Assembly (NCBI GenBank): GCA_003044455.1
Contig: POWY01000003.1
Span: 124,001 to 188,000, forward strand
Direction of reading: 5' to 3'
Length of the DNA stretch: 64,000 nucleotides
DNA from: Neisseria bergeri
GTDB lineage: Bacteria; Pseudomonadota; Gammaproteobacteria; Burkholderiales; Neisseriaceae
Numbering within the stretch: the first letter of the stretch is position 1; each line of letters opens with the position of its first letter. The notes beneath the pieces were generated by a model. The model was not told the origin of the DNA. It saw only the letters and a list, made by a program, of their open reading frames with translations, and did not search any database. Shown here piece after piece: positions 33,007-40,179 of this stretch. Both the position numbers and the translations under genes were made by a program.

Positions 33007-33435
33007 CCGAAAACGCACAGGACAAGGCGCGGCAGGCTGTCGAAACCGTCGTCAAATCCCCGGAGCTTGTCGAGCAAATCCTGTCCGACGAGTACGTGCA
33101 AATAATGATAGCCCGGCGTTTCCATTCGGGATCGTTGTCGCCGCCGTCCGACTTGGCGCAATACAACGACATTATCAGCAACGGGGCAGACCGCATTATG
33201 GCAATGGCGGAAAAAGAACAAGCCGTCCGGCACGAAACCATATGGCAAGACCAAACCTTCAACAGGCGCGGGCAACTGTACGGCTTCATCAGCGTCATCC
33301 TGATACTGCTTTTTTGCCGTCTTCCTCGTATGGGGCGGCTACCCCGCAACCGCCGCCTCCCTTGCCGGCGGCACAGTGGTTGCCTTGGCGGGTGCTTTCG
33401 TGATTGGAAGAAGCCGAGACCAAGGCAAAAATTAA
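33003..33435 (+). pseudogene. DUF2335-like membrane protein gene, frameshifted in a T6 run
   Basis: The frame from 33003 reads MTENAQDKARQAVETVVKSPELVEQILSDEYVQIMIARRFHSGSLSPPSDLAQYNDIISNGADRIMAMAEKEQAVRHETIWQD..., typical of DUF2335 proteins, which end in two membrane helices. At the T run 33310-33315 the frame leaves the expected sequence; removing one T restores AVFLVWGGYPATAASLAGGTVVALAGAFVIGRSRDQGKN and a stop at 33435, giving 143 residues. As sequenced, translation runs on to 33491 with an arginine-rich nonsense tail in place of the second membrane helix. This may be a mutation, a sequencing error or a switch. The start overlaps the 51-residue ORF upstream. Confidence 0.7.
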
Positions 33436-33569
33436 TTGCAAATCCTAGGGCGTGCTTCATATCCGCCCGACACGCCGAACCGCACATATAGGCACATCCC
33501 GTGCGCCGCCCGGAAGCGGAAGCCGCGCCCTCCCAAACAAACCCGAATCCCGTCAGATAAGGAAAAATA

Positions 33570-36500
33570 ATGAAAATAACCGACAAACGGACAACCGAAA
33601 CACACCGCAAAACCCCAAAAACCGGCCGCATCCGCTTCTCGCCCGCTTACTTAGCCATATGCCTGTCGTTCGGCATTCTGCCCCAAGCCCGGGCGGGACA
33701 CACTTATTTCGGCATCAACTACCAATACTATCGCGACTTTGCCGAAAATAAAGGCAAGTTTGCAGTCGGGGCGAAAGATATTGAGGTTTACAACAAAAAA
33801 GGGGAGTTGGTCGGCAAATCAATGACAAAAGCCCCGATGATTGATTTTTCTGTGGTATCGCGTAACGGCGTGGCGGCATTGGTGGGCGATCAATATATTG
33901 TGAGCGTGGCACATAATGGCGGCTATAACAATGTTGATTTTGGTGCGGAGGGAAGCAATCCCGATCAGCACCGTTTTTCTTACCAAATTGTGAAAAGAAA
34001 TAATTATAAGCCTGACAATTCACACCCTTACAACGGCGATTACCATATGCCGCGTTTGCATAAGTTCGTAACCGATGCAAAACCTGTCGAAATGACGGGT
34101 GACATGAGGGGGAATACCTATTCCGATAAAGAAAAATATCCCGAGCGTGTCCGCATCGGCTCAGGACACCACTATTGGCGTTATGATGATGACAAACACG
34201 GCGATTTATCCTACTCCGGCGCATGGTTAATTGGCGGCAATACACATATGCAGGGTTGGGGAAATAATGGCGTAGTTAGTTTGAGCGGCGATGTGCGCCA
34301 TGCCAACGACTATGGCCCTATGCCGATTGCAGGTGCGGCAGGCGACAGCGGTTCTCCAATGTTTATTTATGACAAAACAAACAATAAATGGCTGCTCAAC
34401 GGAGTTTTGCAAACGGGCTACCCTTATTCCGGCAGGGAAAACAGTTTCCAGCTGATACGCAAAGATTGGTTCTACGATGACATTTACAGAGGCGATACAC
34501 ATACCGTCTTTTTCGAACCGCGCAGTAACGGACATTTTTCCTTTACATCCAACAACAACGGTACGGGTACGGTAACAGAAACCAACGAAAAGGTTTCCAA
34601 TCCAAAGCTTAAAGTACAGACAGTCCGACTGTTTGACGAATCTTTGAATGAAACTGATAAAGAACCAGTTTACGCGGCAGGGGGTGTTAATCAGTACCGT
34701 CCAAGGTTAAACAACGGTGAAAACCTTTCTTTTATCGATTACGGCAACGGCAAACTCATCTTATCAAACAACATCAACCAAGGCGCGGGCGGTTTGTATT
34801 TTGAAGGAAACTTTACCGTTGCACCCGAATCCAATCAGACTTGGCAAGGCGCGGGCGTTCATATCAGTGATGGCAGTACCGTTACTTGGAAAGTAAACGG
34901 CGTGGCAAACGACCGCCTGTCCAAAATCGGCAAAGGCACGCTGCACGTTCAAGCCAAAGGGGAAAACCAAGGCTCGATCAGCGTGGGCGACGGTAAAGTT
35001 ATTTTAGATCAACAAGCAGATGAAAATAATAAAAAACAAGCCTTTAGTGAAATCGGCTTGGTCAGTGGCAGGGGGACGGTGCAACTGAATGCCGATAATC
35101 AGTTCAACCCCGACAAACTCTATTTCGGCTTTCGCGGCGGTCGTTTGGATTTAAACGGGCATTCGCTTTCGTTCCACCGTATTCAAAATACCGATGAAGG
35201 GGCGATGATTGTCAACCACAATCAAGACAAAGAATCCACCGTTACCATTACAGGCAATAAAGATATTGCTACAACCGGTAATAACAACAGCTTGGATAGC
35301 AAAAAAGAAATTGCCTACAACGGTTGGTTTGGAGAGAAAGATTCAACCAAAACGAACGGTCGGCTCAATCTGAATTACCAACCGACAGAAGCGGATCGCA
35401 CTTTACTGCTTTCCGGCGGAACAAATTTAAACGGCAACATCACGCAAACAAACGGCAAACTGTTTTTCAGCGGCAGACCGACACCGCACGCCTACAATCA
35501 TTTAGGAAGCGGGTGGTCAAAAATGGAAGGTATCCCACAAGGAGAAATCGTGTGGGACAACGACTGGATTAACCGCACATTTAAAGCGGAAAATTTCCTG
35601 ATTAAAGGCGGACAGGCGGTGGTTTCCCGCAATGTTGCCAAAGTGGAAGGCGATTGGCATTTGAGCAATCACGCCCAAGCAGTTTTCGGTGTCGCACCGC
35701 ATCAAAGCCACACAATCTGTACACGTTCGGACTGGACGGGTCTGACAAATTGTGTCGAAAAAACCATTACCGACGATAAAGTGATTGCTTCATTAACCAA
35801 TACCGACATCAGCGGCAATGTCAGCCTTGCCGATTACGCTCATTTAAATCTCACAGGGCTTGCCACACTCAACGGCAATCTTAGTGCAAATGGCGATACA
35901 CGTTATACAGTCAGCCACAACGCCACCCAAAACGGCGACCTTAGCCTCGCGGGCAATGCCCAAGCAACATTTAATCAAGCCACATTAAACGGCAACACAT
36001 CGGCTTCGGGCAATGCTTCATTTAATCTAAGCAACAACGCCGCACAAAACGGCAGTCTGACGCTTTCCGACAACGCTAAGGCAAACGTAAGCCATTCCGC
36101 ACTCAACGGCAATGTCTCCCTAGCCGATAAGGCAATATTCCATTTTGAAAACAGCCGCTTTACCGGACAAATCAGCGGCGGCAAGGATACGGCATTACAC
36201 TTAAAAGACAGCGAATGGACGCTGCCGTCGGGCACGGAATTAGGCAATTTAAACCTTAACAACGCCACCATTACACTCAATTCCGCCTATCGCCACGATG
36301 CAGCAGGCGCGCAAACCGGCAGTGCGGCAGATGCGCCGCGCCGCCGTTCGCGCCGTTCCCTATCATCCGTTACACCGCCAACTTCGGCAGAATCCCGTTT
36401 CAACACGCTGACGGTAAACGGCAAATTGAACGGTCAGGGAACATTCCGCTTTATGTCGGAACTCTTCGGCTACCGCAGCGACAAATTGAAGCTGGCGGAA

Positions 36501-38594
36501 AGTTCCGAAGGCACTTACACCTTGGCTGTCAACAATACCGGCAACGAACCCGTAAGTCTCGAGCAATTGACGGTAGTGGAAGGGAAAGACAACAAACCGC
36601 TGTCCGAAAATCTTAATTTCACCCTGCAAAACGAACACGTCGATGCCGGCGCGTGGCGTTATCAGCTTATCCGCAAAGACGGCGAGTTCCGCCTGCATAA
36701 TCCGGTCAAAGAACAAGAGCTTTCCGACAAACTCGGCAAGGCGGGAGAAACAGAAGCCGCCTTGACGGCGAAACAGGCGCAACTTGCCGCCAGACAACAG
36801 GAGGAAGAAGAAAAGGTGCGCTTGAAAAAGGCGGCAATTTCCGAGGCTGTGCCGTCTGAAAGCGAATTGAACCGCCTCAATGCCGAACTTGAAGAGGCAA
36901 AAAAACAAACCGCCGCCGCCCAAGCCGCACAGGCGGAAAAAGAAGCCGCGTGGGCGCAGGCAAAAACGGCGGCAGCCGAAGCAGGCAGACGCGCCGAAGA
37001 AGCCGATGCCGGCTACCGGCGCGGCAACACCTTGGAAGGTGCGGAAAATGCGGACGCGGCAAACCTTGCGCTGGCGAAGGCGCAAATTGCCGAACAAACC
37101 GCCAAAATCGATTTAGCAGAAGCCAAATTGACGCGCCTGAACCGAATCAGGGACGAACGTGAAAAAGCCGTTGCCGCCGCCGGGGAGGCAAAAGCCCTTG
37201 CCGACAAAATCGCGGAAACGGCGAAAGAAAAACAAGATTTGCAATCAATGGTGCTTTCACTGGCGAACGTGAAGGAAGAGCTGGTTATAACGGAGGCGGA
37301 ACTGCAAAACGCCAAAGCCGAACGCGCAGGGCTGGAGGCAAAACGGGCATTGTTGGAACGCAGGCAGTCCGATAAAGCGCAAAAAGAACAGGAGGCGCAA
37401 ACCGCCCTAACCGCCGCCCGGCAATCGGAAGCGGTGCGCGAAGACGCGGAGGAAGCCAAGAAACAGGCGGAAAAAGACAACGCGCAAAGCCTTGACGCGC
37501 TGAATGCAGCCGGGCGCGATGCCGCCGAAAAGGCAGAAAGCATTGCCGAACTGGCCCGGCAGGCAGGCGGGGAAAATGCCGGCATTATGCAGGCGGAGGA
37601 AGAGAAAAAACGGGCGCAGACGGATAAAGACACCGCCTTGGCGAAACAGCGCGAAGCGGAAACCCGGCCGGTTACCGCCGCCTTCCGCCGCGCACGCCGG
37701 GATTTGCCGCAACCGCAGCCCCAACCGCAGCGCGACCTGATCAGCCGTTATGCCAATAGCGGTTTGAGTGAATTTTCCGCCACGCTCAACAGCGTTTTCG
37801 CCGTACAGGACGAATTGGATCGCGTATTTGCCGAAGACCGCCGCAACGCCGTTTGGACAAGCGGCATCCAGGACACCAAACACTACCGTTCGCAAGATTT
37901 CCGCGCCTACCGCCAACAAACCGACCTGCGCCAAATCGGTATGCAGAAAAACCTCGGCAGCGGGCGCGTCGGCATCCTGTTTTCGCACAACCGGACCGAA
38001 AACACCTTCGACGACGGCATCGGCAACTCGGCACGGCTTGCCCACGGTGCCGTTTTCGGGCAATACGGCATCGGCAGGTTCGACATCGGCATCAGCGCGG
38101 GCGCGGGTTTTAGCAGCGGCAGCCTTTCAGACGGCATTGGAAGCAAAATCCGCCGCCGCGTGCTGCATTACGGCATTCAGGCACGATACCGCGCCGGTTT
38201 CGGCGGATTCGGCATCGAACCGCACATCGGCGCAACGCGCTATTTCGTCCAAAAAGCGGATTACCGCTACGAAAACGTCAATATCGCCACCCCCGGCCTT
38301 GCGTTCAACCGCTACCGCGCGGGCATTAAGGCAGATTATTCATTCAAACCGGCGCAACACATTTCCATCACGCCTTATTTGAGCCTGTCCTATACCGATG
38401 CCGCTTCGGGCAAAGTCCGAACGCGCGTCAATACCGCCGTATTGGCTCAGGATTTCGGCAAAACCCACAGTGCGGAATGGGGCGTAAACGCCGAAATCAA
38501 AGGTTTCACGCTGTCCCTCCACGCTGCCGCCGCCAAAGGCCCGCAACTGGAAGCGCAACACAGCGCGGGCATCAAATTAGGCTACCGCTGGTAA
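33570..38594 (+). CDS. app: Autotransporter serine protease App (adhesion and penetration protein), long variant
   Basis: App is an S6-family autotransporter adhesin and protease related to Haemophilus Hap and to IgA1 protease. The 1674-residue product has an extended signal peptide (to ARA-GHTY, about 42), the protease with His 115 (SVAH), Asp 157 and Ser 260 (GDSGSP), a long beta-helix passenger, RRRSRRS basic motifs, the SRFNTLTVNG region where self-cleavage is known in App, and a C-terminal barrel ending LGYRW. A coiled-coil region of about 310 residues (1055-1365) rich in Ala, Glu, Lys and Gln precedes the barrel; App of reference meningococci is near 1450 residues, so this is expanded and resembles the IgA protease alpha-peptide. 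Residues about 130-420 differ from the usual App. Confidence 0.88.
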   Translation: MKITDKRTTETHRKTPKTGRIRFSPAYLAICLSFGILPQARAGHTYFGINYQYYRDFAENKGKFAVGAKDIEVYNKKGELVGKSMTKAPMIDFSVVSRNGVAALVGDQYIVSVAHNGGYNNVDFGAEGSNPDQHRFSYQIVKRNNYKPDNSHPYNGDYHMPRLHKFVTDAKPVEMTGDMRGNTYSDKEKYPERVRIGSGHHYWRYDDDKHGDLSYSGAWLIGGNTHMQGWGNNGVVSLSGDVRHANDYGPMPIAGAAGDSGSPMFIYDKTNNKWLLNGVLQTGYPYSGRENSFQLIRKDWFYDDIYRGDTHTVFFEPRSNGHFSFTSNNNGTGTVTETNEKVSNPKLKVQTVRLFDESLNETDKEPVYAAGGVNQYRPRLNNGENLSFIDYGNGKLILSNNINQGAGGLYFEGNFTVAPESNQTWQGAGVHISDGSTVTWKVNGVANDRLSKIGKGTLHVQAKGENQGSISVGDGKVILDQQADENNKKQAFSEIGLVSGRGTVQLNADNQFNPDKLYFGFRGGRLDLNGHSLSFHRIQNTDEGAMIVNHNQDKESTVTITGNKDIATTGNNNSLDSKKEIAYNGWFGEKDSTKTNGRLNLNYQPTEADRTLLLSGGTNLNGNITQTNGKLFFSGRPTPHAYNHLGSGWSKMEGIPQGEIVWDNDWINRTFKAENFLIKGGQAVVSRNVAKVEGDWHLSNHAQAVFGVAPHQSHTICTRSDWTGLTNCVEKTITDDKVIASLTNTDISGNVSLADYAHLNLTGLATLNGNLSANGDTRYTVSHNATQNGDLSLAGNAQATFNQATLNGNTSASGNASFNLSNNAAQNGSLTLSDNAKANVSHSALNGNVSLADKAIFHFENSRFTGQISGGKDTALHLKDSEWTLPSGTELGNLNLNNATITLNSAYRHDAAGAQTGSAADAPRRRSRRSLSSVTPPTSAESRFNTLTVNGKLNGQGTFRFMSELFGYRSDKLKLAESSEGTYTLAVNNTGNEPVSLEQLTVVEGKDNKPLSENLNFTLQNEHVDAGAWRYQLIRKDGEFRLHNPVKEQELSDKLGKAGETEAALTAKQAQLAARQQEEEEKVRLKKAAISEAVPSESELNRLNAELEEAKKQTAAAQAAQAEKEAAWAQAKTAAAEAGRRAEEADAGYRRGNTLEGAENADAANLALAKAQIAEQTAKIDLAEAKLTRLNRIRDEREKAVAAAGEAKALADKIAETAKEKQDLQSMVLSLANVKEELVITEAELQNAKAERAGLEAKRALLERRQSDKAQKEQEAQTALTAARQSEAVREDAEEAKKQAEKDNAQSLDALNAAGRDAAEKAESIAELARQAGGENAGIMQAEEEKKRAQTDKDTALAKQREAETRPVTAAFRRARRDLPQPQPQPQRDLISRYANSGLSEFSATLNSVFAVQDELDRVFAEDRRNAVWTSGIQDTKHYRSQDFRAYRQQTDLRQIGMQKNLGSGRVGILFSHNRTENTFDDGIGNSARLAHGAVFGQYGIGRFDIGISAGAGFSSGSLSDGIGSKIRRRVLHYGIQARYRAGFGGFGIEPHIGATRYFVQKADYRYENVNIATPGLAFNRYRAGIKADYSFKPAQHISITPYLSLSYTDAASGKVRTRVNTAVLAQDFGKTHSAEWGVNAEIKGFTLSLHAAAAKGPQLEAQHSAGIKLGYRW

Positions 38595-38640
38595 GCAAAC
38601 AAAAGGGGTTATCATTAAAATAGAAAATAGCCATATCACC

Positions 38641-38868
38641 ATTCCCGCGAAAGTGGGAATCCGATTTTTTGAGTTTCGGTCGTTTCCGATAAATTCTTGC
38701 CGCTTTGAGTTTCCGGATTCCCGCTTTCGCGGGAATAACAAATTAAAAGTTACTCAAAACTTAAAAGAAACCGAAACCAAACGGACTAGATTCCCACTTT
38801 CGTGGGAATGACGAATTAAAAGTTACTCAAAGAAACCGAACAGACTCAATTCCCACTTTCGCGGGAAT
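38641..38868. repeat. dRS3 mosaic array downstream of app
   Basis: Four dRS3 units start at 38641, 38717, 38790 and 38849, with related spacers (AAAGTTACTCAAA appears twice). Confidence 0.9.
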
Positions 38869-38926
38869 GACGGCGGCAAGGTTTTTTCAGATAAGTTTCT
38901 GCAACATCAATGCGTCTCTTCCCAAT

Positions 38927-39014
38927 TCATACTCGGCCCACTGCCGCTATAATCTGCGGCAGTTTTTCTTTCGCCAAATCCAACTCGGCTTCAGGGACTT
39001 CCAACATCGGTTTG
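38927..39014 (-). pseudogene. C-terminal remnant of an unidentified gene
   Basis: On the minus strand a frame reads SAKPMLEVPEAELDLAKEKLPQIIAAVGRV and stops at complement 38927-38929. Its composition is that of real protein, and it is cut at its 5' side by a palindromic repeat element starting at 39015. I cannot name the parent gene. Confidence 0.3.
38941..38967 (+). terminator. Candidate intrinsic terminator
   Basis: CTGCCGC (38941-38947) and GCGGCAG (38956-38962) followed by TTTTTC. It may end transcripts from app after the repeat array. It overlaps the minus-strand gene remnant. Confidence 0.5.
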
Positions 39015-39154
39015 GCAGACCGGATTCTCGAATCCGACGGCTATTTGAGATGACAGGCTTTTGTCGGATACAAGTATCCAACAAAAGAACCGATGTTCAC
39101 ACATTGCAAAAATTCGGGAATGATTGAAATGTCGGATTCGAGAATCCGACCTAC
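39015..39154. repeat. About 140-bp element bounded by inverted palindromic repeats
   Basis: The left end (GACCGGATTCTCGAATCCGAC from 39018) and the right end (GTCGGATTCGAGAATCCGAC, 39131-39150) are inverted copies, each palindromic in itself, and a further inverted stretch lies at 39061-39080. This looks like a small mobile repeat. Confidence 0.5.
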
Positions 39155-39231
39155 ATGTCCTAAGAATTTTTTACCTACACCATGCCGATAGGTTGTGTGT
39201 GGCGGGGATGTGTTGCTACGTGTTTCGTATT

Positions 39232-39320
39232 GTTGTAGCATGGGCTTTGCCCACAATAATGGCGGGTAAAAGAGGTCGTCTGAAATTTTGGGTTTGATTC
39301 GTGGGCAAAGCCCGCGCTAC
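39232..39320. repeat. Inverted repeat pair with a N. mucosa-type uptake sequence
   Basis: GTAGCATGGGCTTTGCCCAC (from 39235) and GTGGGCAAAGCCCGCGCTAC (39299-39318) are inverted copies flanking AGGTCGTCTGAA (39273-39284), a DUS of the mucosa dialect. A related sequence, TAGCATGGGCTTTGCACAC, recurs at 40036 on the other side of the next two ORFs. Confidence 0.6.
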
Positions 39321-39394
39321 GGATTGGGCAGATTGGGTTGAAAACCAACAAAACCTGCATTATCTGCTTAAAAAATATCAATAAAGGGAAAATT

Positions 39395-39670
39395 ATGAAG
39401 CTGAATTATAGACAGCTTGCCTTAGAGCTGACTATGAAAATAATGGCAGTTACGGCTTTGAGTTATTTTATCAAAACCGTTTTAGAAAACTATATGATGA
39501 CGGGAAATCCAGTCGTATTACTGTTGTTGGTAGGGGAGTGTATTACGGTTTTTCTCGTGGTTTTCTCTAAATTTACGGAGACTCGAAATTTCTCTCTTTT
39601 ACCCGTATTGGCAACGATGGGGGCGACTTTTTATTTTTTTGCCATTGCGTTGGGGGGGGGGTCAAATTGA
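39395..39670 (+). CDS. N-terminal half of a phase-variable ICMT-like membrane methyltransferase (out of frame at G10)
   Basis: The 91-residue frame (MKLNYRQLALELTMKIMAVTALSYFIKTVLENYMMTGNPVVLLLLVGECITVFLVVFSKFTETRNFSLLPVLATMGATFYFFAIALGGGSN) consists of three membrane segments and stops just after a run of ten G (39652-39661). With eleven or eight G it would continue without a break into the next ORF, giving one protein of about 206 residues. AAGGG seven bases upstream supports the start. The region is AT-rich and flanked by foreign-dialect uptake sequences. I read the two ORFs as one gene in the OFF state. Confidence 0.7.
   Translation: MKLNYRQLALELTMKIMAVTALSYFIKTVLENYMMTGNPVVLLLLVGECITVFLVVFSKFTETRNFSLLPVLATMGATFYFFAIALGGGSN
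39652..39661 (+). repeat. Phase-variation tract G10 in the ICMT-like gene
   Basis: Ten consecutive G at the junction between the two halves of the gene. Tracts of this length switch genes on and off in Neisseria, as in hpuA in this window. Here ten G is the out-of-frame length. Confidence 0.85.
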
Positions 39671-40014
39671 TTTCCGATAATGTTGCATCTGTCTTGCTCG
39701 TTTTCGGCATCTGTTGGCAGATTTACGCCAAAATTTATCTGGGCAGGAGCTTCGGACTTTTACCTGCCTGTCGAACCGTGGTGGATACCGGCCCTTATCG
39801 CTTGGTACGGCATCCGATTTATTTCGGCTATTTCATCGGGCATATGGCATTTCTACTCAACAATTTCTCATTGTGGAATATTGAAGTGTTGACCCTATTG
39901 TATCTGCTTCAGTTTTTACGCATGAATTATGAAGAACAGGTGCTTAGCCGCAATGAGCAATACAGGGAATATAAATCGCGTGTGAAAAACAGGTTTATAC
40001 CGTTTTTGCTGTAA
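39667..40014 (+). CDS. C-terminal half of the ICMT-like methyltransferase (isoprenylcysteine carboxyl methyltransferase family)
   Basis: The 115-codon frame carries the family's catalytic half: GRSFGLLPACRTVVDTGPYRLVRHPIYFGYFIGHMAFLL and NYEEQVLSRNEQYREYKSRVKNRFIPFLL, that is, the RHPxYxG motif and the EE..L...YxxYxxxVxxRFIP motif that bind S-adenosylmethionine and close the active site. Its only possible own start is TTG at 39667, which overlaps the stop of the first half (TTGA), so weak coupled translation is conceivable; otherwise it is silent at G10. Bacterial members of this family are membrane-bound and mostly without a known substrate. Confidence 0.7.
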   Translation: MISDNVASVLLVFGICWQIYAKIYLGRSFGLLPACRTVVDTGPYRLVRHPIYFGYFIGHMAFLLNNFSLWNIEVLTLLYLLQFLRMNYEEQVLSRNEQYREYKSRVKNRFIPFLL

Positions 40015-40073
40015 ACCACACATAGTTAAAACCCCTAGCATGGGCTTTGCACACTGGGAGATTATTGCTAGTA

Positions 40074-40104
40074 AGGTCGTCTGAAAAGCGTTTTCAGACG
40101 ACCT
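40074..40104 (+). terminator. Terminator made of N. mucosa-dialect uptake sequences
   Basis: AGGTCGTCTGAA (40074-40085) and its inverse TTCAGACGACCT (40093-40104) form a perfect pair, followed by TTGG. It ends the methyltransferase unit. All other DUS-pair terminators here use the AT dialect apart from the fet-operon pair near 58367. Confidence 0.8.
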
Positions 40105-40179
40105 TTGGTTTTGATGGCGTAGATGGTAGAACCCACGCTATGCGGCTAATGACTTAACCCCCCCTTCGTAATACCTGCT

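Noticed and set aside
39041-39256. Minus-strand ORF of 71 codons (MWAKPMLQQYE...)
   Set aside because: It runs through several intergenic repeat elements and has no start signal; likely spurious.
39667-40014. Independent gene starting at TTG
   Set aside because: Not taken as a separate gene: motif content and the G10 junction show it is the second half of the methyltransferase gene; coupled TTG initiation remains only a possibility.
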